Shown here in pieces: positions 36,801-43,205 of a DNA stretch of 64,000 nucleotides (its first letter is position 1; each line of letters starts with the position of its first letter). The stretch covers positions 5,839-69,838 of the forward strand of contig NZ_JBHLWI010000041.1 in NCBI RefSeq assembly GCF_042432905.1, in the 5' to 3' direction. The position numbers were made by a program, and so were the translations under genes. The notes beneath the pieces were generated by a model. That model worked only from the letters and a program-made list of their open reading frames with translations, had not been told where the DNA came from and ran no database searches. Source of the DNA: Fontibacter flavus (lineage in GTDB: Bacteria > Bacteroidota > Bacteroidia > Cytophagales > Cyclobacteriaceae).

Positions 36801-37312
36801 ATACGAGGGTTAGTTTTAGTCCCATGTTGAATATGCGCTTGATCGGGCAGACAGGAAAAAGGTCTGCTGGATCAGACTTCCTTGACAATAGGAATTATGC
36901 CATTGATCAATACAGCTTTGGTCCTGAATTGGCCTATCAGCCCAGCAATATCTTTAGAACGACGGTCATGTACCAGTACGCAGACAAAATGAATGTGGCC
37001 AATACTGAGTTTGAGGAACGGGCATTGTCGCATCAGTTTGGTTTGGACTTCCGATATGCCAAAGCTATCAAAACGACCATCAACGCTAATTTCAAATATG
37101 TCAATATTGATTATAATGGACAGATTAATACCCCTGTTGGTTACGAAATGCTACAAGCGTTAACTACTGGAAATAATGTTACTTGGTCGCTCAATTGGCT
37201 GCAAAAGATTGGGGAAGGGTTACAGATGAATATGGTCTATGAAGGAAGAAATTCTGAAGGATTGGGTAGGTTGGTTCATATCGGTAGAATGCAGGTGACG
37301 GCATTATTTTGA
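33836..37312 (+). CDS. Very large predicted outer-membrane protein, hypothetical
   Basis: Exported protein of about 1158 residues. The frame extends to a TTG at 33824, but the ATG at 33836 gives a better signal peptide (FGYVFLIFWMIAG...VYSQ). No helical membrane segments follow. The body is strand-rich, with phrases such as NSSLNLQMSGQLSDNLNIRA, RVFLDGKQLQRGFNYDYVID and GEITFTPNVLI, and the C-terminal half has many barrel-like alternations (SFFFNRSSAKYGFDLSLF, FGPELAYQPSNIFRTTVMYQ) and an aromatic last residue. I think it is a large barrel with an N-terminal periplasmic or surface domain. It is a conserved-looking Bacteroidota type, but I cannot name a function. Confidence 0.65.
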   Translation: MLRFGYVFLIFWMIAGLQDEVYSQTEDCKTIPSSLAQKPFLLDSLSVLEESIKVTDGKERAFSFKYDLSSGQITIEIGENTLPDSLLICYQTLPFALHQRIAKRTLMADYDSMATFKDNRVKASPAFDFREELFPSTNLNKSGNLTRGISFGNTQNLFVNSSLNLQMSGQLSDNLNIRASITDQNVPFQPEGNTQQLQDFDNVLVELFNDDFNLAAGDVVLQQRKSEFLRYYKNVQGAQLTTNYSLGDKWKASTQAAASVAKGKFASINLEVTEGTLGPYRIPGPQNERFVIIIANSERVFLDGKQLQRGFNYDYVIDYNQGEITFTPNVLITQYSRVRIDFEYAERNFTRSILTANHIQETDRFSFYMNFYREQDNRNRPLFFEFSDADKRLLASVGNDLDAAAIPRVDSVAFDPNRVLYRRVIDVDDLGNSIVFYEYSTDPELAHFAIGFSEVGQGNGDYVRDRQLANGPVLVFRPRINGVPQGNYSILSPLPAPNKKQMFTTGAKVKLSDFEKVYTEMAFSSVDQNLFSELDNDTNNGFGIKSGFVSENRPLEKLKGYRFNALTEFEYNSSHFSFIDRLRYIEFDRDWSLTQEDMLEAGHERIFNAGFGFMKDQHNELSYRFNFRNRGTIQSGTQQTAKFNHQLGKHVFLKNELFVLDSDVRNLNSDWIRYTGDVQYRSKILVPGYKLMLDRNAVRNIETDSVVSTAMNFVEHMAYLNSNDTLPYSFFLNASVREDKFPLEGVLMPDTEAFQTMFGLKRRFKGHDLSASFTYRELEFLRLESEKETTVLGKVDYLGTMAKGAIRNEFSYALGNGREFRREFVFLPVPTGEGTHTWRDDNEDGIQQLNEFYLAVNPEEKNFIKIFVPTAEFVQAYTTIFNYRLNARFPDVWRKEGGVKQFLQKFSNTTSLSIEKKITSNDFWDRINPFIGGFEAEELISVRQVIRSSFFFNRSSAKYGFDLSLFDSQNKQLLAGGFEELIQKDWRLNTRVSFSPMLNMRLIGQTGKRSAGSDFLDNRNYAIDQYSFGPELAYQPSNIFRTTVMYQYADKMNVANTEFEERALSHQFGLDFRYAKAIKTTINANFKYVNIDYNGQINTPVGYEMLQALTTGNNVTWSLNWLQKIGEGLQMNMVYEGRNSEGLGRLVHIGRMQVTALF

Positions 37313-37338
37313 AAAGCCTTAAAGGAATTTTGTTTTTT

Positions 37339-37399
37339 TGCCACAAAGACACCAAGGCACTAAGGTCTTTTCTTTTCGGATCTTTGTGCCTTCGTGGCA
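37339..37399. repeat. Imperfect inverted repeat of the CCACAAAGACACCAAGGCAC type
   Basis: The left half TGCCACAAAGACACCAAGGCA and right half TTTGTGCCTTCGTGGCA are largely complementary around a T-rich loop. Close variants of this stem-loop are familiar from intergenic regions of many bacteria. Here it sits between two convergent genes and may end both transcripts. Confidence 0.6.
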
Positions 37400-37401
37400 T
37401 G

Positions 37402-38067
37402 TTAAAGTTTTGTCAACTCTAACTTCCTAAACTCCACTTCTGCGCCTTCGGCCTGAATGGCGATTTTGCCTTTGGTGGCGGTGGCACTAAAACCATGGTT
37501 GACCAGGTCGCCATTTACCCAAACCTTGACCTCATCTCCTCTGCATTCGATCAGCATATGGTTCCATTCTCCCAAAGGTTTTTCGGAGCCATCGGTCAGG
37601 TTGAGGATACGTCGTCCTTTGCCTTCCGTGACGCCCCAGTTTTCTTTAGGGCCTCTTCTGGCTTCCATATCAGGAACCTGAATATCTTCACCGATTACCC
37701 AGAAATCCCCTGCATTTTCATGCATCATCTGTATCTCAATGGATTTTGGAAACATATCGTACAAAAATCTGTGGGAAGAAGCATGTACCAATACCCCGCA
37801 ATTTCCCGGTTCTCCCGGAAAGCGGTACTCTACTTCCAAGCGATAGTTTTCAAATTCTTTTTCAGTGATTAAATGGCCAAGGGGAGTTCCAAGACTTATC
37901 AACATGCCCTCCCGAACGATAAATGGTTTTCTTAAAGATGATTCCTTTTCCAGTTCGGGCACATCCATGTACCATCCGGTTAAATTTTCACCATTGAATA
38001 GACTCTGGGAAAAGGAAACTGTGTATATGAAATACAGGAAGGGAAGGAGGCCGATAAGTTTTTTCAT
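37402..38067 (-). CDS. DUF1080 (3-keto-disaccharide hydrolase-type) exported protein
   Basis: Predicted secreted protein of 221 residues. The signal peptide (residues 1-20, ending VSFSQ) precedes a single concanavalin-like domain with the hallmark FNGENLTGWYM at the start, YRLEVEYRFPGEPGNCGVLVH, and a closing GKIAIQAEGAEVEFRKLEL. The DUF1080/PF06439 family includes glycoside hydrolases acting on oxidised (3-keto) sugars; many members are uncharacterised. It is a lone gene, convergent with the outer-membrane gene and divergent from the M20 peptidase gene. Confidence 0.85.
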   Translation of the reverse strand: MKKLIGLLPFLYFIYTVSFSQSLFNGENLTGWYMDVPELEKESSLRKPFIVREGMLISLGTPLGHLITEKEFENYRLEVEYRFPGEPGNCGVLVHASSHRFLYDMFPKSIEIQMMHENAGDFWVIGEDIQVPDMEARRGPKENWGVTEGKGRRILNLTDGSEKPLGEWNHMLIECRGDEVKVWVNGDLVNHGFSATATKGKIAIQAEGAEVEFRKLELTKL

Positions 38068-38146
38068 ACTTTAAAGATATTCATTTCAACCAATTTTGAA
38101 AATTTGGGGAAGGGACTGATTGTATGTCAAAAGGTGGGAAATAAAA

Positions 38147-38180
38147 TTGATAAACGGTATTGTCTTCATTTCTATTTTTG
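38147..38180 (+). promoter_or_regulatory. Probable promoter of the M20 peptidase gene
   Basis: TATTTTTG (38173-38180) matches the -7 consensus TAnnTTTG; a weaker TTG (38147-38149) lies 23 bases upstream. The -7 element is 28 bases before the start codon. Confidence 0.45.
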
Positions 38181-38208
38181 CTGTATTTCACTTCAAATTT
38201 AGACAAGT

Positions 38209-39492
38209 ATGAAATTCAAAATATTGCCCGTTCTGCTCTTTCTAGTGACTGTTTCAATCGAGGGTCAGGCCCAGACTATTCAGCCGTCTTACCAACAACA
38301 GGTCAATAAACTGGTTCAAAAACCGGAAGTCAAAAAGGCTTTTCAATATATCGTTGAGATTGATGAGCAGACCGTGCAGGACATGATCACCCTAACCGAA
38401 ATCCCTTCTCCTTCCCATCATGAGGAAGAAAAAGGGAAGGTTTTTGCCGAGATGCTCAGAAAAGCCGGTGCCGATAAAGTTTGGACGGACGAAGTGGGCA
38501 ATGTGATTGCACTTAGGAAAGGTACAAAATCCGAAAGGACTTTCTTGGTGGAGGGGCATTTGGATACCGTTTTTCCATTTGGTACAGATGTGACTGTCAA
38601 GCAAAGAGGGGATACTTTATTGGCTCCAGGGATCACAGATGCCAATAGGTCCTTGGCCATTGTGGTAGCTTTGCTCAAAACAATGCACCATGAAAATATC
38701 CGCACGGAAGATGATATCTGGTTTGCCGGTACTGTTGGAGAAGAGGGTTTGGGAGACCTAAAAGGCATGAAGCACCTGTTTAGGGAAAGGGCACATCCAT
38801 TGGCTGCCCATATTGCCATTGATGGGGGAGGATTGGAAGATATCGTGAATGGGGGTATTGGTTCCTTAAGGTATAAAGTGACTTTCAAAGGTCCAGGAGG
38901 ACATTCTTATGGGGCATTTGGAATAGGGAATCCTCACAATGCACTGGCACAGGCAGTAGTGGCCTTTGTGCCTAAGGCAGATGCTTTTACCAAAGAAGGA
39001 CCTAAAACCACCTATAGTGTATCTGTATTGGGAGGAGGTACCTCGGTGAATTCTATCCCTTATGAATCTTGGATGTTGGTGGATATGCGTTCTGAGAGTC
39101 AGGAAAAACTCCAGGGTATTAATCAATTATTTTTAGAATCCATTCAAGAAGGATTGGACAAGGAAAATGCCATTATCCGTAGAGGTAAAGCCTTGACTGT
39201 GGATATTGAAAAAGTAGGGGATAGGCCAAGTGGATTGGCAGACCCTGATTCTCCTTTGATTCAGCGTACCATGGCTATTGCCAAGTACCTTTCAGGAAAT
39301 GATCCAAGTTTGAGCTCCAGTTCGACAAACAGTAATATTGCCTTTTCATTAGGTATTCCAGCGGTGACCATTGGCCGTGGAGGTTTGGGAGGTGGAGCCC
39401 ACAGTCTGGATGAGTGGTGGGTCAACAAGGATGGTCATTTGGCTATTCAGCAGGCACTGTTGTTGATTTTGATGCAGGGGGGCTGGATTTAG
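38209..39492 (+). CDS. Exported M20-family metallopeptidase
   Basis: Zinc-dependent peptidase/deacylase (427 residues) with a signal peptide (1-21, ending GQAQT). Catalytic features of clan MH are seen: VEGHLDTVFPFG (metal His and Asp), DGITDAN-equivalent APGITDANRS, the general-base pair in GTVGEEGLGDLKGM, IDGGG, and a C-terminal GGGAHSLDEWW with a metal His. The dimerisation (lid) domain is around residues 215-330. It resembles the secreted peptidase T / carboxypeptidase-like members. It stands alone. Substrate not predictable. Confidence 0.9.
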   Translation: MKFKILPVLLFLVTVSIEGQAQTIQPSYQQQVNKLVQKPEVKKAFQYIVEIDEQTVQDMITLTEIPSPSHHEEEKGKVFAEMLRKAGADKVWTDEVGNVIALRKGTKSERTFLVEGHLDTVFPFGTDVTVKQRGDTLLAPGITDANRSLAIVVALLKTMHHENIRTEDDIWFAGTVGEEGLGDLKGMKHLFRERAHPLAAHIAIDGGGLEDIVNGGIGSLRYKVTFKGPGGHSYGAFGIGNPHNALAQAVVAFVPKADAFTKEGPKTTYSVSVLGGGTSVNSIPYESWMLVDMRSESQEKLQGINQLFLESIQEGLDKENAIIRRGKALTVDIEKVGDRPSGLADPDSPLIQRTMAIAKYLSGNDPSLSSSSTNSNIAFSLGIPAVTIGRGGLGGGAHSLDEWWVNKDGHLAIQQALLLILMQGGWI

Positions 39493-39590
39493 AGAAGAGA
39501 AATTAGAAGCGAGAAGCGAGAGAAAATCTACAATCGAATTAAATTATATCCAGAAATCTATCCAATTCCAGTCGGTAGGCTATAGATAGA

Positions 39591-39626
39591 AGCATTTCCT
39601 TGTCATGCCGACGATAGGAGGCATCT
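39591..39626 (-). repeat. Copy of a dispersed AGATGCCTCC...GGCATGAC repeat
   Basis: Read on the minus strand it gives AGATGCCTCCTATCGTCGGC followed by ATGACAAGGAAATGCT. Very similar units (AGATGCCTCCTTCGTCGGCA) are, from memory, common intergenic repeats in Bacteroidota genomes. Single degenerate copy here. Confidence 0.5.
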
Positions 39627-39692
39627 GTTTTAAATATTAAGGTTTAGAAGTGGGAGAGAAGAGAGGTTAAAGTAAATAAGAAAGAAAAAATA

Positions 39693-39753
39693 CAGAATCC
39701 TGATTTTGAAATGGTTATGAATTGACCATTTCAAAATCTCGAACAAAATTCTG
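39693..39753. repeat. Extended inverted repeat with perfect 14-base core
   Basis: GATTTTGAAATGGT (39702-39715) and ACCATTTCAAAATC (39725-39738) are perfectly complementary around a 9-base loop. The outer CAGAAT (39693-39698) and ATTCTG (39748-39753) extend the symmetry with a gap. No T-run on either strand that would make it a simple terminator. Confidence 0.7.
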
Positions 39754-39797
39754 ATCTCGACACAAGTTTTCCATCTGTATCCATTAAGATATTTCCA

Positions 39798-39910
39798 CAA
39801 TATCTCGTTAACCAGTCTGCATTGGCGGCGCTAAATGCTATCACATTCCCTTCAATATCTCATTACCAACATCAACTAATATCGCAAAGCAAAAATCCAC
39901 CAATATCACT
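39798..39910. repeat. CAATATC-like short repeats, partly 24-base spaced
   Basis: (C/T)AATATC words begin at 39798, 39853, 39877 and 39901; the last three are spaced by 24 bases. Related ATATC words continue to 40012. The reverse complement (GATATTG) occurs twice upstream of the same ABC-F gene. Confidence 0.45.
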
Positions 39911-40007
39911 TAGTAATTCCCGATTCTTAGAATACGTGACAAGCTATTTATCTGTAAATACTTTTATATTTCGGAAGCATATATCCATTTATATCACGAA
40001 GTATATA

Positions 40008-41648
40008 TCATTTTAATTTCCTTTCCACTTCCCTCAAATTCTCCAGTTTCTTATTCCTTAAGAAGCCATTGATGTCTTCAAAGTGTTCTTTCACACGTTT
40101 GTTGCCAAATTCAAAAACTTTAGTCACCAAACCGTCTAAGAAGTCTCTATCGTGGGATACTACAATTAAAGTCCCATCAAAGGCTTTCAGGGCATCTTTG
40201 ATAATGTCCTTCGTCTTCATATCCAAGTGGTTGGTAGGTTCATCTAGAATCAGAAGGTTGACAGGTTCAAGTAATAGTTTGATCATGGCCAACCTGGTCT
40301 TTTCTCCTCCGGAAAGCACTTTGACTTTTTTGTTGATATCATCACCTTTGAACATAAATGCGCCCAAAAGGTCCTTGATTTTGGAGCGGATTTCACCTAC
40401 AGCAATCTGATCTATGGTCTCGAATATAGTGAGGTTTTCATCCAATAGGGAAGCCTGGTTTTGGGCGAAATAACCGATCATGGCATTGTGTCCCAGCTCG
40501 CATTTTCCTTCAAATTCAATCTCGCCCATGATGGCTTTGATCATGGTGGATTTACCTTCTCCATTTTTGCCCACAAAAGCCACTTTCTGACCTTGTTCGA
40601 TGACCATATTAGCATCTTTGAAGACCACATGGTCTCCATAGGACTTTGAAAGGTCCTGTACGATCACCGGATATTTTCCGGATCGGGGAGAAGGAGGAAA
40701 GCGTAGTTTCAGTGCAGACGTGTCCACTTCATCCACCTCTACGATTTCCAGCTTTTCGAGCATTTTTACTCTTGACTGTACTTGTAGGGTTTTGGAGTAG
40801 GTGCCTTTGAATCTTTCTATAAATTGCGTGGTCTCTGCGATAAATTTTTGCTGCTCATCGTATTGCTTTTGCTGTTGCTCTCTGCGTTCTTTTCTGAGTT
40901 CGAGGTATTGAGAATACTTGGCTTTGTAATCATAGATTCTACCCATCGTTACCTCAATGGTACGGTTGGTAATATTGTCCACAAATGCACGGTCGTGGGA
41001 AATCACCACTATCGCTTTGGCTTTTTCGGTCAAAAATTCCTCCAGCCACTGAATAGACTCTATGTCCAGGTGGTTGGTAGGTTCATCCAGCAGGATCAGA
41101 TCAGGTTTTTGTAAAAGAATTTTGGCCAATTCGATTCGCATCCTCCAGCCACCTGAAAATTCTGAGGTAGGCCTGTCCAAATCACTTCTTTCGAATCCCA
41201 ATCCCAACAAGACTTTCTCAACTTCGGCCTCATAATTGACTTCTTCGATGGCGTAGAATTTTTCACTGAGTTCTGATACCTGTTCGATGATCTTATAATA
41301 ATCATCTGAATCATAATCCGTTCTTACAGTCAGTTCTTCGTTCAGCCTGTCGATTTCAGTTTTCATGTTGAGATAGGATGCAAATGCCTTTGCCGCCTCA
41401 TCCCTAACCGAGCAGTCATCTGCCGTGAGTAAGTGCTGCGGCAAATAAGCAATCACGGAATCCTTTGGAGCAGATACGCCACCCTTGGTAGGTTTGGTTG
41501 CTCCTGCGATGATTTTGAGCATGGTTGATTTTCCTGCTCCATTTTTGCCCATCAGGGCGATTTTGTCATTTTCATTGATAGAAAATGAAACATCACTGAA
41601 CAAGGCATGTCCGCCGTGCAAAACTGAAATATTATCTACTGAAATCAT
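40008..41648 (-). CDS. ABC-F family ATPase (translation factor or ribosome protection)
   Basis: Soluble twin-ATPase protein (546 residues) with no membrane domain. Both cassettes are complete: Walker A GKNGAGKST and GKNGEGKST, signatures FSGGWRMRIELAKI and LSGGEKTRLAMIKL, Walker B LILLDEPTNHLD and LLILDEPTNHLD. Between them is a charged helical linker (about 245-300, RKERREQQQKQYDEQQ...) that in ABC-F proteins reaches the ribosomal peptidyl-tRNA site. The C-terminus ends shortly after cassette two, so there is no Uup-like extension. Housekeeping factors and resistance proteins share this form; I lean to a housekeeping role. A TACCTTTG promoter element lies 21 bases upstream. Confidence 0.93.
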   Translation of the reverse strand: MISVDNISVLHGGHALFSDVSFSINENDKIALMGKNGAGKSTMLKIIAGATKPTKGGVSAPKDSVIAYLPQHLLTADDCSVRDEAAKAFASYLNMKTEIDRLNEELTVRTDYDSDDYYKIIEQVSELSEKFYAIEEVNYEAEVEKVLLGLGFERSDLDRPTSEFSGGWRMRIELAKILLQKPDLILLDEPTNHLDIESIQWLEEFLTEKAKAIVVISHDRAFVDNITNRTIEVTMGRIYDYKAKYSQYLELRKERREQQQKQYDEQQKFIAETTQFIERFKGTYSKTLQVQSRVKMLEKLEIVEVDEVDTSALKLRFPPSPRSGKYPVIVQDLSKSYGDHVVFKDANMVIEQGQKVAFVGKNGEGKSTMIKAIMGEIEFEGKCELGHNAMIGYFAQNQASLLDENLTIFETIDQIAVGEIRSKIKDLLGAFMFKGDDINKKVKVLSGGEKTRLAMIKLLLEPVNLLILDEPTNHLDMKTKDIIKDALKAFDGTLIVVSHDRDFLDGLVTKVFEFGNKRVKEHFEDINGFLRNKKLENLREVERKLK

Positions 41649-41668
41649 GATGATTGGAATTCAAGGGG

Positions 41669-41676
41669 CAAAGGTA
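41669..41676 (-). promoter_or_regulatory. -7 promoter element of the ABC-F gene
   Basis: On the minus strand this reads TACCTTTG, matching TAnnTTTG, 21 bases before the ATG at 41648. No clear -33 element. Confidence 0.5.
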
Positions 41677-41740
41677 ATTTATTCTTGAAATATACTCTGC
41701 CAATGCAGACAGGTTTGTGAAATAAGTTGAAATATAGTGA

Positions 41741-41780
41741 TTGATATTGATGGATATTTTTTGATATTGATTTGATATAG
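41741..41780. repeat. Tandem TTGATATTGA repeats at 20-base spacing
   Basis: TTGATATTGATGGATATTTT is followed immediately by TTGATATTGATTTGATATAG: the 10-base unit recurs exactly 20 bases apart, two helical turns, with a GATAT word in each second half. They lie about 95 bases upstream of the ABC-F start, outside the likely promoter core. Confidence 0.6.
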
Positions 41781-41918
41781 GGTTAGAAATAAACAGAAAA
41801 GTAATTGGCAGAAATTGAGATAGGGTTGAGATAAATTGAATTATATTTTTGCACCAATTACCAAGTACTATGTACCATATAAAAAAACTGTTTTTCTTTC
41901 ATGTCTTAAGTGCCTGCA

Positions 41919-42107
41919 TTACTGAGGACTGGACATAAAGCCGTTAATTTTCTTGATTTTTTCTTTCACTACTTCCTTATGTTCAAACTTTGAAAGCACA
42001 TGAAAAATAGTTGAAATAGTTAAAGCTGAAACTACTAATTGAATTTCATTCCTGTCAGTAAGAGAGGCTATCCTTGCTATTGGATTATAAAATGGAATTC
42101 TTTCACC
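41919..42107 (-). pseudogene. Remnant of a PIN-domain (VapC-like) toxin gene
   Basis: The minus strand is open for 62 codons with no usable start. The translation reads RIPFYNPIARIASLTDR, EIQLVVSALTISTIFHVL and KFEHKEVVKEKIKKI, which matches the first-third of PIN-domain toxins (…REPFY…, …VSALT…YVL…) that cleave RNA. The N-terminal DTN motif with the first catalytic Asp and everything after about residue 80 of the normal domain are missing, and the sucD terminator lies where the start should be. No antitoxin gene is nearby. I therefore call a truncated pseudogene. Family call is from pattern memory. Confidence 0.6.
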
Positions 42108-42117
42108 CTACATTAAT

Positions 42118-42148
42118 AAAAAAACCGCCCGGATTTTTCCGAGCGGTT
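42118..42148 (-). terminator. Rho-independent terminator of sucD
   Basis: On the minus strand, AACCGCTCGGA / TCCGGGCGGTT forms an 11-base stem (one G-U pair) with a 4-base loop and T-run, 48 bases after the sucD stop. Confidence 0.9.
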
Positions 42149-42195
42149 TGATATTAACCAGTTACTGATCACTATTAACTAATCACTAATTCTCA

Positions 42196-43077
42196 TTAAG
42201 CTTCAACACCAAGCACCTTGGCCATTACAGCACCGATCTCTGCCGGTGATTCCACCACGTGGATGCCATTTTCGCCCATGATGCGCATTTTGGCAGCAGC
42301 AGTATCATCTGCACCGCCAATGATAGCACCTGCATGGCCCATTCTACGGCCCGGAGGTGCAGTCTGTCCAGCGATAAAGCCAACAACTGGCTTCTTGTTG
42401 CCATTTTCTCTGATCCACTTGGCAGCTTCTGCTTCGTAGTTACCACCGATTTCACCGATCATGACGATAGCGTCAGTTTCAGGATCTTCCATCAACATCT
42501 GAACAGCTTCTTTGGTAGAAGTACCGATAATTGGGTCACCACCGATACCGATTGCTGTAGATACGCCCAAACCAGCTTTAGCGATCTGGTCAGCAGCTTC
42601 GTAAGTTAAAGTCCCGGATTTGGATACAATACCGATTCTGCCTTGCTTGAACACAAAACCTGGCATGATACCTACTTTGGCCTCTCCTGGAGTGATAACT
42701 CCTGGACAGTTTGGACCGATCAATACCGCTCCTCTTTCTTTGATATATGGCTTGGCTTTCATCATGTCAGCCACAGGAATACCTTCAGTGATGGCAATGA
42801 TCACTTTGATGCCTGCATCGGCAGCTTCCATTATAGCATCAGCTGCAAATGCCGGTGGAACAAAGATAATTGAGGTGTTGGCGCCTGATTTGGAGACAGC
42901 CTCTTCCACAGAATTAAAAACAGGTCTATCCAAATGAGTTGTGCCACCTTTTCCAGGTGTAACACCACCAACTACATTGGTACCGTATTCTATCATTTGC
43001 TGTGCGTGGAAAGAACCTTCAGACCCGGTAAAGCCCTGCACGATCACTTTTGAATCCTTATTGACTAAAACACTCAT
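42196..43077 (-). CDS. sucD: Succinyl-CoA ligase (ADP/GDP-forming) subunit alpha
   Basis: CoA-binding subunit (293 residues) of the citric-acid-cycle enzyme that interconverts succinyl-CoA and succinate with nucleotide phosphorylation. The frame is open to 43128, but the ATG at 43077 gives MSVLVNKDSKVIVQGFTG, the family start, and the upstream part contains the promoter. Seen are the CoA-binding GFTGSEGSFHAQQ region, PNCPGVITPGE, the GIGGDPIIG loop and the phosphohistidine motif RRMGHAGAIIGG. The beta subunit gene is not adjacent, as is usual in Bacteroidota. Confidence 0.96.
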   Translation of the reverse strand: MSVLVNKDSKVIVQGFTGSEGSFHAQQMIEYGTNVVGGVTPGKGGTTHLDRPVFNSVEEAVSKSGANTSIIFVPPAFAADAIMEAADAGIKVIIAITEGIPVADMMKAKPYIKERGAVLIGPNCPGVITPGEAKVGIMPGFVFKQGRIGIVSKSGTLTYEAADQIAKAGLGVSTAIGIGGDPIIGTSTKEAVQMLMEDPETDAIVMIGEIGGNYEAEAAKWIRENGNKKPVVGFIAGQTAPPGRRMGHAGAIIGGADDTAAAKMRIMGENGIHVVESPAEIGAVMAKVLGVEA

Positions 43078-43099
43078 GTTGCGATTTTTAAAGTTTCGA

Positions 43100-43129
43100 C
43101 AAAAATAAAAGATTAAGCCCGTTGACAAA
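43100..43129 (-). promoter_or_regulatory. Promoter of sucD
   Basis: On the minus strand TTTG (43129-43126), 18-base spacer, TATTTTTG (43107-43100): a good match to the Bacteroidota consensus, 22 bases before the ATG. It overlaps the spurious upstream extension of the frame and so supports the start at 43077. Confidence 0.7.
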
Positions 43130-43205
43130 AAGAATTGCTAAACATTATCCAATTAATTTACAGATTGCCTATCTTTTTATAATTTAGACGGGACTTCTTT
43201 ACCTT

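Larger units (their letters stand above)
39493..40007. other. Repeat-rich spacer between the peptidase and ABC-F genes, no gene
   Basis: About 515 bases without a credible protein. Left to right it holds AGAAGCGAGA-type quasi-repeats (39506-39523), a copy of a dispersed repeat (39591-39626), an extended inverted repeat (39693-39753), and a run of CAATATC-like words (39798-39910) with about 24-base spacing in its right part, which continue less regularly to the ABC-F stop codon. Confidence 0.6.

Noticed and set aside
39822..40016. 64-codon frame in the spacer downstream of the ABC-F gene
   Set aside because: It is low-complexity Ser/Ile/Tyr-rich translation of the ATATC repeats, with no protein character.
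41826..41851. Plus-strand promoter-like pair (TTG and TATTTTTG) upstream of the PIN remnant region
   Set aside because: The -7 word fits, but the spacing to TTG is 15 bases and no plus-strand gene follows before sucD on the other strand; likely chance in AT-rich DNA.
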